Below, piece by piece: positions 8,124 through 16,161 of a DNA stretch of 64,000 nt. A program made the position numbers and the translations under genes. The stretch spans positions 1 through 64,000 of the forward strand of contig NZ_WBZD01000044.1 in the NCBI RefSeq assembly GCF_009720365.1. The letters run 5' to 3'. This stretch comes from Catellatospora paridis. GTDB taxonomy: Bacteria; Actinomycetota; Actinomycetes; Mycobacteriales; Micromonosporaceae. Position 1 is the first letter of the stretch, and each line of letters opens with the position of its first letter. The notes beneath the pieces were generated by a model. That model worked only from the letters and a program-made list of their open reading frames with translations. It was not told the DNA's origin and did not search any database.

Positions 8124-9235
8124 ACAAGGAAGTTGTCCTTCTCTATGTGGTCCATGAAGCTCCCCGCATCCTCGATGCGGTTCTTGAAGTGCTCGTTCAC
8201 CACGCCACGGAGCGCGAACTCGACGCCGTCGCGATCCACCGCCACGACGCCTTCCCCCTCGGTGACCCGACCGATCTGAAACAGCGGCAGGCCTTCGGCC
8301 TCGGCCACCCGGACGAGTTCGTCGGCGCGCGAGTCCGGCACGCAGTAGAGGATGTTCCAGTCACCGCCACCGAACATCAGCTGGGTCAGCGGGATGGAGG
8401 TGGCTTTCGCGCACTCGACGGCATAGGTGTGGTACGGCACCGCATCGAGCTCGATCTCGATGCGCACACCCGCCGCCGCGAACGTCTGCAGCACGTCCAG
8501 CAGGCCGTCACTGGCGTCCATGCCGCACCGGGCGTAACCGCCCGCGTTCACCACGCCGGCGGTGCGCCATTGCGCAGTGGGAGTGCTCAGGTACTCGATG
8601 TAGCCCTCGGCCTCCGGCCGAGCCTCGCCCTGATGGACGTCACGGATCAGGAAATAGGAGCCCGCGAAGCCACCCACCCGGCCGGCACAGAACACCCGGT
8701 CGCCCGGTCGGGCCGTGTTGCGCGGCAGAAAGCGGTCGGCGCCCACGGTCCCGATCGCCGTGCCGACGACATGCGCGTCGGCGGCTTCCTTCGTGTCGCC
8801 GCCCGCGAACACGACACCATGACGACGGCATTCCGCAGCGGCCCCGAAGACGATGTCCCTGACGTTGGCCGCGGTCTCCTCGCCCGGCACCATGATCGCG
8901 ATCATGACGGACAGCGGACGGCCGCCCGAGGCCAGGATGTCGCTGCAGTTGGCCGTGACAGCCATCCTCCCCCAGGTCTCGTAGCCGGCCAGCCCTAGGG
9001 AGAGGGCGACCGGACGCGACGCGCGGTCGATCTTCTGGATCAGGTCGAACGGAGAGTCCGGCATCGCGATGACGGAGGCGTCGTGCCCGAATCCGCCGAT
9101 CAGCCGGGGATCGACGAACAGGTCACCCAGCAGCCCGGACAGGAATCCCTTCTCACCGAGCGAGCGGAGATCGACCTCGAAGTCCCTGGACGTCATGTGC
9201 AAGCCTTTCTGGATGGAGACACGTCGATCAGTCAT
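8120..9235 (-). CDS. ThiL/PurM-fold (AIR synthase-related) kinase-like protein
   Basis: Resembles thiamine-monophosphate kinase (ThiL), which transfers a phosphate from ATP to a phosphate group, and other PurM/HypE/SelD-superfamily enzymes. In the 371-aa product the N-terminal metal/ATP segment is GFGHDAS (48-54) instead of G-I/D-DAA. NCSDILASGG (96-105), GGDT (145-148), ARPGDRVFCAG and MDASDG (239-244) match ThiL landmarks. A real thiL is not expected here, and the neighbours (viperin, PRTase) suggest a nucleotide or phosphosugar substrate (inference). The start at 9235 overlaps the upstream stop (ATGA). An internal ATG at 9194-9196, preceded by AGAAAGG at 7-base spacing, is an alternative. 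Confidence 0.82.
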   Translation of the reverse strand: MTDRRVSIQKGLHMTSRDFEVDLRSLGEKGFLSGLLGDLFVDPRLIGGFGHDASVIAMPDSPFDLIQKIDRASRPVALSLGLAGYETWGRMAVTANCSDILASGGRPLSVMIAIMVPGEETAANVRDIVFGAAAECRRHGVVFAGGDTKEAADAHVVGTAIGTVGADRFLPRNTARPGDRVFCAGRVGGFAGSYFLIRDVHQGEARPEAEGYIEYLSTPTAQWRTAGVVNAGGYARCGMDASDGLLDVLQTFAAAGVRIEIELDAVPYHTYAVECAKATSIPLTQLMFGGGDWNILYCVPDSRADELVRVAEAEGLPLFQIGRVTEGEGVVAVDRDGVEFALRGVVNEHFKNRIEDAGSFMDHIEKDNFLV

Positions 9236-10041
9236 TCGTCCGCGGCCGGGCGGGCGGCCCGTGGGTCCGCGCCGCCCGCAGCTGACGGCAGGCGGCTCGC
9301 AGGAGCCGGCGGACGCAGCCGGCCGACGCCCTTGAGCTGCTTCAGCTCATCGTCATCGATCTGGTACTTGGCATGCAGTTCCACGGCGACCGCGGCCAAC
9401 CCCTCGCTGGCGTCGCCGTCCATCCGCTCGAACAGGCAGAAGACATCCGACACGTTCAGCCCGTAGGCCCGCAGATGGTTGACACACGTCGCCAGGAACG
9501 ACCCCTCCATGCAGAGATCGTCGACGATGACGGCGGTCGCGCCCGGGAGGAATGTGCCCTCGATCGGATATCCGAAGCGCGGGGCGCGGCCGGTACGAAT
9601 CATAAGGAAATCGAGTCCGAGCAGCTCGGCGACACTCGATCCCACCAGGAGGTTGCCCTCCCGCGGTGTCGCGATCAGAACGCCTTTGAGATCGGGTCCG
9701 AGGCCCTCCTCGATGAAGTCGGCCAGCGACCTGGCGAGCACGGCTCGCTTGGCCGGCACACAACTGGCGCTGTGCATGTCGAGGTATACGGCAATCGGCT
9801 GCGTGACCATGTATCCGACACCGGACTTGTCCGACTGGATGAAGATGTGATCCGCCGCGATCGTGCGCACCGGATCCTCGTCGATCTCGTCCAGAATCTT
9901 GTGTGCCTCACGGGACTCGACCTTGCTGCCGGGCGCCGCTATCGACGTCCGCTGCAGGCGGTATTGACTCACGTTCACCCCGAGTGTCACCAGGGCCACC
10001 ACTGCACCGATGATGCCCGCCACCGCAACCGCGATTTCCAT
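9232..10041 (-). CDS. Membrane-anchored phosphoribosyltransferase-like protein
   Basis: A type I PRTase-fold protein of 269 aa. These enzymes bind PRPP and attach or remove a base. Residues 2-24 form one hydrophobic helix, so the protein is probably tethered to the membrane with the catalytic domain in the cytosol. The PRPP-loop pattern is hydrophobic-VDDLCMEGS at about 171-181 (compare VDDVxTTG/S), with GVLIATPREGNLLVGSSVAELLG upstream as in orotate-PRTase-like proteins. The C-terminal 35 residues are Pro/Ala/Arg-rich and probably disordered. It is the first gene of the viperin operon; its stop overlaps the next start. Substrate unknown. The usual TTG of the PRPP loop is replaced by MEG, so catalysis is not certain. 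Confidence 0.78.
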   Translation of the reverse strand: MEIAVAVAGIIGAVVALVTLGVNVSQYRLQRTSIAAPGSKVESREAHKILDEIDEDPVRTIAADHIFIQSDKSGVGYMVTQPIAVYLDMHSASCVPAKRAVLARSLADFIEEGLGPDLKGVLIATPREGNLLVGSSVAELLGLDFLMIRTGRAPRFGYPIEGTFLPGATAVIVDDLCMEGSFLATCVNHLRAYGLNVSDVFCLFERMDGDASEGLAAVAVELHAKYQIDDDELKQLKGVGRLRPPAPASRLPSAAGGADPRAARPAADE

Positions 10042-10415
10042 GCCGTCTCCACTGGACGTGCGAGCAATAAAGGAATGCCGGGTCGACGGACCGGCAAGGG
10101 CGGGATCGTCTATTTCGATGACTCACCGGTGACACCTCGCGCCCACTCAGTCCGCCACGATGCGCACCCTGGGTGCCGAACACGTTACCGTCGGCGTCGA
10201 GTGACGTCTATCAACTTTCGGGCGACCGGCCGACGGCCTACCGCACGAGAGTCGCTCATGAACACGACCGCGTATCCGTCACCGACGGTGGACCCTTACC
10301 CGGGCCTGGCATGGCTTACGACCGGCATGTCATGCCATGCGTATATTCGACGTCGCAACCGGCGACGCGTCACCTGTTTCGCAAGCCGATTCCGCCGCAT
10401 TGCAGGGACTGACTC
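10042..10415. promoter_or_regulatory. Divergent promoter region of the viperin operon and the PfkB gene
   Basis: A 374-bp gene-free region between two divergent genes. It contains a perfect palindrome GGCATG-T-CATGCC at 10324-10336, preceded by another GGCATG at 10308-10313 and followed by an AT-rich TATATT at 10342-10347, about 70 bases before the PfkB start. The palindrome next to a possible -10 suggests an operator (inference). No regulator gene is adjacent. Open frames here show no coding character. Confidence 0.45.
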
Positions 10416-11255
10416 ATGAAGCTGGTCATCGTTGGGCACATCGGCTTGAATGAGGACCGCACTCCGCACGGCAGCGCCGTGTCGCCCGGCGGAGCCGCGT
10501 ACGCCTGCGCGCGCGGTGCGGCCGTGCTCGACGCCACGCAGGTGGGCGTGGTGGCGACGGTCGGCGACGACCTGAGCCTGGCGCCGATCCGGAGTCTCGG
10601 CGTGAACCTCCTCGGCGTCCGGGTCGCCCGCGGTCGTTCGCCGAGGTTCTACATCGACCAGTACCCGGACGGGCGACGCACGTTCAGTGTGGACTTCGGC
10701 ATCGCCACCGAGGCCGTTCCGGACAGTTTCCCGCCGGCCTACCAGCTCACGCGACACGTCCACCTGGCGACGGCGCCACCCGAGCAGCAACTCGCCTGGC
10801 TGCTGCACCTGCGCCGCGTCCTGCCGCGAGCCACCATCTCCGTGGACATGTTCGAGCACTTCGCCGCGCAGGACGGCGCGCTGTGCCGCCAGGTGTGCCA
10901 CGGCGCAGACCTGATCTTCATGAACGAGGAGGAGCAGCGCCTGCTCTTCAGCTCACACGACTACCCGCAGGTGCCGACGGTCGTGAAGTTCGGTCCCGGG
11001 GGTGCCGGCTACCGTAAGGACGGGCGCCTGCTGCGCGTCCACGCACCGCAGGAGCAGCCGGTCGACACCACGCATGCCGGCGAGATCCTGGCCGGGGTCT
11101 ACCTCTCGCTGCGGGCGCACGGCCTGCCCCGGCAGGACTGCCTCACCCACGCCGTACGCGCCGCCAGCGCGAAGGTCACCCAGTTCGGCGTCAACGGAGA
11201 CGCCTTGACGGCGACGCTGGACCGGATCCGAGCAGAGGTGACCGCAGCGGCCTAG
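10416..11255 (+). CDS. PfkB-family carbohydrate/nucleoside kinase
   Basis: A ribokinase-fold kinase of 279 aa. PfkB members phosphorylate sugars or nucleosides with ATP. The N-terminal substrate loop has PGGAAY (24-29) and VGVVATVGDD; IDQYPDGRR forms the lid region; DLIFMNEEEQRLLF and VVKFGPGGAGYR precede the ATP/anion-hole motif. That motif reads DTTHAGE (217-223), where most members have DTTGAGD. Glu223 therefore replaces the usual catalytic-base Asp and His replaces a Gly, so activity or substrate may differ. It is divergent from the viperin-ThiL-PRTase operon and shares its control region; a nucleoside substrate would fit that context (inference). Confidence 0.85.
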   Translation: MKLVIVGHIGLNEDRTPHGSAVSPGGAAYACARGAAVLDATQVGVVATVGDDLSLAPIRSLGVNLLGVRVARGRSPRFYIDQYPDGRRTFSVDFGIATEAVPDSFPPAYQLTRHVHLATAPPEQQLAWLLHLRRVLPRATISVDMFEHFAAQDGALCRQVCHGADLIFMNEEEQRLLFSSHDYPQVPTVVKFGPGGAGYRKDGRLLRVHAPQEQPVDTTHAGEILAGVYLSLRAHGLPRQDCLTHAVRAASAKVTQFGVNGDALTATLDRIRAEVTAAA

Positions 11256-11449
11256 GCTCCGTCGCGGGCCCGTGCCGACCCGCCCGCGGCGAACAGGCCT
11301 GGAACGGCGGCGCGACACGACACAGGTGATTCGCGGTGTTCTCACAGGAATCGCCCAGCCGTCATGGATAGAGTCCCCAGACAGCTGGGCCGCCCCCACC
11401 AGCGGTGATCTACGAATCCCCCACATCATTCCTGTGGAAAGGTGACGCG

Positions 11450-12184
11450 ATGCCCGCGACGACCCGCCCTGCCTCGCGGCGGCCGGCCAAGACCGGCGGC
11501 AAGGGACGCAAGAATCTCAAGGCGCCGGCCACCGGCGGTATGAGCACCAACCTCAAGTTCACCATCGGCGTGCTGGCGGCGGTCGCGCTGATCGTCGGCG
11601 GGGCCGTGTTCTTCGCCATGAAGGGCGCGGCCGAGCCGGACGCCGCCGCCGCGAACCTGGTGCGCGCCGATTCGCACCGGATCTCCACCGCGGCCGACGG
11701 CAAGGTGACCATCGTCGAGTTCCTCGACTTCGAGTGCCCGTCCTGCGGGCGGGCCTACCCGGCCGTCGAGCAGCTGCGCAAGGAGTACGCCGGGAAGATC
11801 ACCTACGTGGTGCGGGAATTCCCGCTCGACATGCACCCGAACGCCATGAACGCGGCCGCCGCCGCAGAGGCCGCCGCCACGCAGGGCAAGTTCGAGGCGA
11901 TGTACAACAAGTTGTTCAGCACCCAGCAGAGCTGGGGCGGGCAGCAGACCGACCACGCCAAGACGTTCGACGGCTACGCCCAGGAACTGGGGCTGGACAT
12001 GACGAAGTACCGCGCGGACGTCGCGTCGCAGCCGGTGCTCGACCGGATCGAGACCGACCGGGCCGACGGCGCGGCCGCCGGGGCGCGGGGCACGCCGACG
12101 TTCTTCGTCAACGGCCAGCTGTTCGAGCAGACGCCCACCTACGACAACCTGAAGGCCGTGGTCGACGCGGCGCTGGCGGGGTGA
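11450..12184 (+). CDS. Membrane-anchored DsbA-like thiol oxidoreductase
   Basis: Introduces or isomerises disulfides in exported proteins. The 244-aa product has a basic cytoplasmic tail, one transmembrane helix (about 36-57) and a DsbA/thioredoxin_4 domain outside the membrane. The active site is C96-P-S-C99 (DFECPSCGRAYP) and a cis-Pro loop (RGTPTFFVNG) lies near the C-terminus. The ATG start has GGAAAGG seven bases upstream; an upstream in-frame ATG lacks one. The VKOR gene follows with a GTGA overlap, giving the standard actinobacterial donor-reoxidation pair. Confidence 0.93.
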   Translation: MPATTRPASRRPAKTGGKGRKNLKAPATGGMSTNLKFTIGVLAAVALIVGGAVFFAMKGAAEPDAAAANLVRADSHRISTAADGKVTIVEFLDFECPSCGRAYPAVEQLRKEYAGKITYVVREFPLDMHPNAMNAAAAAEAAATQGKFEAMYNKLFSTQQSWGGQQTDHAKTFDGYAQELGLDMTKYRADVASQPVLDRIETDRADGAAAGARGTPTFFVNGQLFEQTPTYDNLKAVVDAALAG

Positions 12185-12186
12185 GC

Positions 12187-12852
12187 ATGACCACGATCGA
12201 GGAGCGCGGCGCGAGCCACGCCGAGCAGACCGGCGCCGACGAGCACCCGGCCCCGCGACGGACCACCGTCGACCGCGCCATCGGCTGGATCCTGACCGTC
12301 ACCGGCGCGCTCGGCACGGCGGCGGCGTTCACCCTGGCCGTGGAGAAGATCCACCTGCTGACCGATCCGTCGTACACGCCCTCGTGCAGCATCAACCCGG
12401 TGCTGTCGTGCGGCTCGGTGATGGTGACCGAGCAGGCGTCGGCGTTCGGCTTCCCGAACCCGCTGCTGGGCCTGGGCACGTTCCCGGTCGTCGTGACGCT
12501 GGGCGTGCTGCTGCTGGCCGGGGTGCGGCTGCCGCGCTGGGTGTGGCTGGGGCTGCAGGGCGGGGCGACGTTCGCGCTGGTGTTCGTGCACTGGCTGATG
12601 TTCCAGTCGTTGTACCGGATCGGCGCGCTGTGCCCGTACTGCATGGTGGTGTGGGTCGCGGTGGTGCTGCTGTTCTGGTACACGACGCTGTACAACCTGC
12701 ACCACGGGCACCTGCGCGTGCCGGCGCGTCTGCGCGGCGCGGTGGACCTGGCCGTGGACGTGCACGCGGTCGGCCCGGCGCTGTGGCTGCTGGTCACGGT
12801 GGTGCTGATCGCCCAGGCGTTCTGGAGCCAGTGGCAGATCATGCTCGCCTGA
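12187..12852 (+). CDS. Vitamin K epoxide reductase family protein (DsbB-equivalent)
   Basis: Reoxidises the DsbA-like partner and passes electrons to quinone. A 221-aa integral membrane protein with about five helices, the loop cysteines C67 and C75 (PSCSINPVLSCG) and the active CxxC at C149/C152 (ALCPYCMVVW). This is the four-Cys layout of bacterial VKOR. ATG at 12187 is used; a GTG at 12181 would overlap the dsbA-like stop (GTGA) and is equally possible. Confidence 0.94.
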   Translation: MTTIEERGASHAEQTGADEHPAPRRTTVDRAIGWILTVTGALGTAAAFTLAVEKIHLLTDPSYTPSCSINPVLSCGSVMVTEQASAFGFPNPLLGLGTFPVVVTLGVLLLAGVRLPRWVWLGLQGGATFALVFVHWLMFQSLYRIGALCPYCMVVWVAVVLLFWYTTLYNLHHGHLRVPARLRGAVDLAVDVHAVGPALWLLVTVVLIAQAFWSQWQIMLA

Positions 12853-12899
12853 ACCTCCCGGTCGCCGCGACCCTCCTCCCCGTCGCGGCGGTCGGCTGC

Positions 12900-12972
12900 G
12901 GAAGGAGATCGCCGTTCCGGGTCCGACCTTGGGAGGGGGCCCCGGGTTCTTCCCGGACACGGCGATCTTCCC
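12900..12972. terminator. Large hairpin between convergent VKOR and hypE genes
   Basis: Two arms of about 21 bases (12900-12921 and 12952-12972) are near-perfect inverted repeats, sharing GATCGCCGT and flanking CCGGG/GGAAG elements around a 30-nt GC-rich loop. Placed between the ends of two convergent operons, it is probably a bidirectional terminator. Confidence 0.5.
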
Positions 12973-13049
12973 GTTACGGGAGCCGCAGCCGGATCGGGGC
13001 CGGTGACCGTGCCGCGGCCGGTGACCCGGACCGCGGCCCACCGGCGGCG

Positions 13050-14183
13050 TCAGCAGATGCGGGGCAGCGGATCCCCGACGAGCAGGTCCATGATGCGGGT
13101 GCCGCCGAAGCGGGTGCGCAGGAGGACCAGGTGGGCGGGGTCGTCGTCGACCTGGCCGATGATCGCGGCCTGCTCGCCGAGCGGGTGCCTGCGCAGCGCG
13201 GCCAGCGCGGCGTCGGCCGACTCCGGGGCGACCACCGCCACGAACCGCCCCTCGCAGGCGACGTAGAGCGGGTCGATGCCGAGCAGCTCCGCCGCCCCGC
13301 GTACGCCGGGACGCACCGGCACCGCCGCCTCGTCGACGACGATGCTCACCTGCGCCGCGCGGGCGATCTCGTTGAGGACCGTGGCGACCCCGCCGCGGGT
13401 CGCGTCGCGCATCGCCCGCACGCCCGCGCCGCACGCGTCGAGCAGCGCGGCGGTCGCCCCGTGCAGCGGCGCGGTGTCCGAGCGCAGGTCGACCTCCAGG
13501 TCCAGGTCGCCGCGGGCGATCAGGACGGTCATCCCGTGATCGCCGACCGGCCCGGACACCAGCACCAGGTCACCCGGCCGGGCCCGGCTGACACCGAGTT
13601 CGTGGTCGCGCTCGCGCAGGCCGACCCCGGCGGTGGTGATGTAGCAGCCGTCGGCCTGGCCACGCTGCACGACCTTGGTGTCCCCGGCGACGATGCGCAC
13701 GTCGGCGGCGCGCGCGGCGGCGGCCATCGAGGTGGCGATGCGGGTGAGGTCGGCGACCGGGAAGCCTTCCTCCAGGATGAACCCGGCCGACAGGAACAGT
13801 GGGCGCGCGCCGGAGACCGCCAGGTCGTTGACGGTGCCGTTGACGGCCAGCTCGCCGATGTCGCCGCCGGGGAAGAACAGCGGCGACACCACGTACGAGT
13901 CGGTGGTGAAGGCCAGCCGGGTGCCCGCCACGGTCAGCGCCGCCGCGTCGTCGAGCGCGGCCAGCTGCGGGTTGTGGAACGCCTCCAGGAACACCGCCTC
14001 GACCAGGCTCTGCGTGGCCTTGCCGCCCGCTCCGTGGGCCATGGTGAGGCGTTCCTCGCGGACCCGGGCGCGGGCCCGGCGGGCCCGCGCGACGCGGTCC
14101 ATGACGGCCTGCTCGCTGACGCCCGCCGCGGCCGCCGCGCCGGCCTCGGTGACCGGGCCGTCCAGCGTGAGGTCGCCGCTCAC
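13050..14183 (-). CDS. hypE: Hydrogenase maturation protein HypE
   Basis: Dehydrates the thiocarboxamide on its own C-terminal Cys to give the cyanide ligand for the [NiFe] centre. The 377-aa product shows MAHGAGGKATQSLVEAVFLEAF near the N-terminus, FTTDSYVVSPLFFPGGDIGELAVNGT, GDTKVV, MRDATRGGVATVLNE, and the invariant C-terminal PRIC, with Cys377 as the carrier. The start is the GTG overlapping the hypD stop (GTGA). It is last in hypA-C-D-E. Confidence 0.97.
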   Translation of the reverse strand: MSGDLTLDGPVTEAGAAAAAGVSEQAVMDRVARARRARARVREERLTMAHGAGGKATQSLVEAVFLEAFHNPQLAALDDAAALTVAGTRLAFTTDSYVVSPLFFPGGDIGELAVNGTVNDLAVSGARPLFLSAGFILEEGFPVADLTRIATSMAAAARAADVRIVAGDTKVVQRGQADGCYITTAGVGLRERDHELGVSRARPGDLVLVSGPVGDHGMTVLIARGDLDLEVDLRSDTAPLHGATAALLDACGAGVRAMRDATRGGVATVLNEIARAAQVSIVVDEAAVPVRPGVRGAAELLGIDPLYVACEGRFVAVVAPESADAALAALRRHPLGEQAAIIGQVDDDPAHLVLLRTRFGGTRIMDLLVGDPLPRIC

Positions 14184-15307
14184 CGGGCCGTCACCTGGAG
14201 CAGCCGCTGGCGGCGGAACCGGCCGAAGTTGTAGTACGCCGCGCAGGCGCCCTCGGGCGACACCATGCAGGTGCCGATCGGGGTCTCCGGCGTGCAGGCG
14301 GTGCCGAACACCTTGCACTCCCACGGCTTGAGCACGCCCTTGAGCACCTCGCCGCACTGGCAGGACTGCGGGTCGGCGACCCGCACGCCGGGCACGTCGA
14401 AGCGCCGCTCGGCGTCGAAGTCGGCGTACGCCTCGGTCAGCCGCAGCGCGCTGTGGGAGATGAAGCCCAGGCCGCGCCACTCGAAGAACGGGCGCAGTTC
14501 GAGCACGTCGCCGAGCACCTTCAGCGCGGTCGGGTTGCCGTCCCAGGGGACGACCCGGCTGTACTGGTTCTCGATCTCGCAGCGTCCCTCGGCGAGCTGG
14601 GCGAGCAGCATGTCGATCGAGTGCAGGATGTCCAGCGGCTCGAACCCGGCCACGACCAGCGGCTTGGCGTACTGCTCCGCGATGAACCGGTAGGGCTCGC
14701 AGCCGATCACCGTGGACACGTGCCCGGGACCGAGGAAGCCGTCGAGGCGCTGGTCGGGCGAGTCCAGGATGGCCTTGATGGCCGGGAGGATGGTGACGTG
14801 GTTGCAGAAGACGGAGAAGTTGGTCAGCCCCTCCGCCTTGGCCCGCAGCACGGTGACCGCGGTCGACGGCGCGGTCGTCTCGAAGCCGATGGCCATGAAG
14901 ACGACCTGGCGGTCCGGGTGCTGCCGGGCGATCTTCAGTGCGTCCAGCGGTGAGTACACCATGCGGATGTCGGCCCCGGCAGCCTTGGCGTCCAGGAACG
15001 ACCCGTCACCGCCGGGCACCCGCATCATGTCGCCGAACGAGGTCAGGATGACCTCGGGGCGCTTGGCGATGGCGATCGCGTCGTCGACGCGCCCCATCGG
15101 GATGACGCAGACCGGGCAGCCCGGCCCGTGCACCAGCTCGACCCGCTCGGGCAGGTAGTCCTCCAGGCCGTGCTGGTAGATGGTGTGCGTGTGTCCGCCG
15201 CACACCTCCATGAACTTGTACACCCGGCCCGGTTCGCACCGGGCGGCGATCCGGGCCGCCAGTGCTCGGGCCTGTTCGGCGTCGCGGAACTCGTCCACAA
15301 AACGCAT
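14180..15307 (-). CDS. hypD: Hydrogenase maturation protein HypD
   Basis: An iron-sulfur scaffold that, with HypC, assembles the Fe(CN)2CO unit. The 375-aa product has FMEVCGGHTHTIYQHGL, LVHGPGCPVCV, IGFETTAPSTAV and the C-terminal Cys motifs CQCGEVLKG and PEGACAAYYNFGR, all diagnostic. Length is normal. It starts 11 bases after hypC and its stop overlaps hypE. Confidence 0.97.
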   Translation of the reverse strand: MRFVDEFRDAEQARALAARIAARCEPGRVYKFMEVCGGHTHTIYQHGLEDYLPERVELVHGPGCPVCVIPMGRVDDAIAIAKRPEVILTSFGDMMRVPGGDGSFLDAKAAGADIRMVYSPLDALKIARQHPDRQVVFMAIGFETTAPSTAVTVLRAKAEGLTNFSVFCNHVTILPAIKAILDSPDQRLDGFLGPGHVSTVIGCEPYRFIAEQYAKPLVVAGFEPLDILHSIDMLLAQLAEGRCEIENQYSRVVPWDGNPTALKVLGDVLELRPFFEWRGLGFISHSALRLTEAYADFDAERRFDVPGVRVADPQSCQCGEVLKGVLKPWECKVFGTACTPETPIGTCMVSPEGACAAYYNFGRFRRQRLLQVTAR

Positions 15308-15318
15308 TGTCGCCTCGC

Positions 15319-15591
15319 TCAGTCGATGGTGGAGCTTCGCAGGGCGGTCAGCTCGTCGGCGTACGCGTCCCCGAGGCTCTTCAGGAAGTCCATCGCGGCC
15401 GTCGCCTCGGCCTCGTCGATCTTGGATAAGGCGAAGCCGACGTGGATCAGCACCCAGTCGCCCTCGCTGATCTCACCGGGCTCGAACAGCCCGATGTTGA
15501 TGGCGCGGCGTACGCCGCTGACGTCGACCTGCGCCAGGTCCGGCCGGTCGGTCATGATCTCGACGACCTCGCCGGGGATACCCAGGCACAT
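15319..15591 (-). CDS. hypC: Hydrogenase assembly chaperone HypC
   Basis: A 90-aa chaperone that carries the Fe(CN)2CO group with HypD to the apo large subunit. It begins with the canonical MCLGIPGEV, whose Cys2 binds the iron, and contains the OB-fold segment GDWVLIHVGFALSKIDEAEA. It sits four bases after the hypA stop. A second, atypical HypC-like protein is encoded at 25808-26053. Confidence 0.97.
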   Translation of the reverse strand: MCLGIPGEVVEIMTDRPDLAQVDVSGVRRAINIGLFEPGEISEGDWVLIHVGFALSKIDEAEATAAMDFLKSLGDAYADELTALRSSTID

Positions 15592-15595
15592 ACGC

Positions 15596-15940
15596 TCAGG
15601 CCCGCAGATCGACGAGGTGGAGTTCCTCGAGGATGAGGTCGTCGCCGCCGGTGACCACCACGTCCGCGCTGCCGCAGAAGGCGCATACGGGCAGCATGTC
15701 CATGGACTGCTCGGCCCGGCCGCAGGCCGAACACGACACGTGCGCCGGCACGGCGACCATGTCGATCTCCGCGCCGTCGGCCGTGGTGCCCGTCGCGACC
15801 AGCGCGAAGCCCTGCTTGAGGGCGGGCTCGGCGACGCCGTGGCGCACCCCGATGCGCACCTTCACCCGGTTGACCTGCCGGCCGTCGGCGCGCTGCGTCA
15901 CCGCGCCGAGGATGCTCTCGCAGAGTCCGATTTCATGCAT
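15596..15940 (-). CDS. hypA: Hydrogenase nickel-incorporation protein HypA
   Basis: Delivers nickel to the hydrogenase precursor. The 114-aa product starts MHEIGLCESI (His2 is the nickel ligand) and carries a zinc finger CSACGR with CAFCGS at residues 70-90. The ATG at 15938-15940 is preceded by GGAGATAAA, so it is the first gene of hypACDE. The partner GTPase gene hypB is not in the window. Confidence 0.96.
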   Translation of the reverse strand: MHEIGLCESILGAVTQRADGRQVNRVKVRIGVRHGVAEPALKQGFALVATGTTADGAEIDMVAVPAHVSCSACGRAEQSMDMLPVCAFCGSADVVVTGGDDLILEELHLVDLRA

Positions 15941-16089
15941 TTTATCTCCTTTGTCCCGCATACCCAACGCCGGTCGGCCCGCCGGGGAAACGAACGCGAG
16001 CGCAGCTGCTTGCCCCACACGCTCGGGCCGAGGCGGCCCGCTCACGACGGGGCGTCGCGCTACTTCGGACAGCGCTGTGCCAACAATCA

Positions 16090-16148
16090 GGAAAGTTCTT
16101 TCCAGATGGGAAAGACGGGCGTACTTTCCTTGTAGGAAAATACTTTCC
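16090..16148. promoter_or_regulatory. Clustered GGAAAG/CTTTCC dyads, likely operators
   Basis: GGAAAG-TT-CTTTCC (16090-16103) is a perfect 6-2-6 palindrome. It is followed by GGGAAAG (16108-16114), CTTTCC-5-GGAAA (about 16124-16139) and ACTTTCC (16142-16148), ending 13 bases before the membrane-protein start. A winged-helix regulator is the second gene of that operon, so autoregulation is likely (inference). The region also lies upstream of the divergent hypA. Confidence 0.6.
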
Positions 16149-16161
16149 GAAGGAGGGCACC

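Noticed and set aside
6175-8141. A shared 15-mer AGGAAGTTGTCCTTC (minus strand 6175-6189, plus strand 8127-8141)
   Set aside because: One copy is inside the ThiL-like coding sequence; a 15-base match in 64 kb is expected a few times by chance.
8120-9235. ThiL-like gene as a second hypE or purM
   Set aside because: It lacks the C-terminal PRIC of HypE and the PurM glycine loop; ThiL landmarks fit better.
12139-14234. Long frames on both strands spanning VKOR and hypE
   Set aside because: They run through well-supported genes in other frames and have shadow-type composition.
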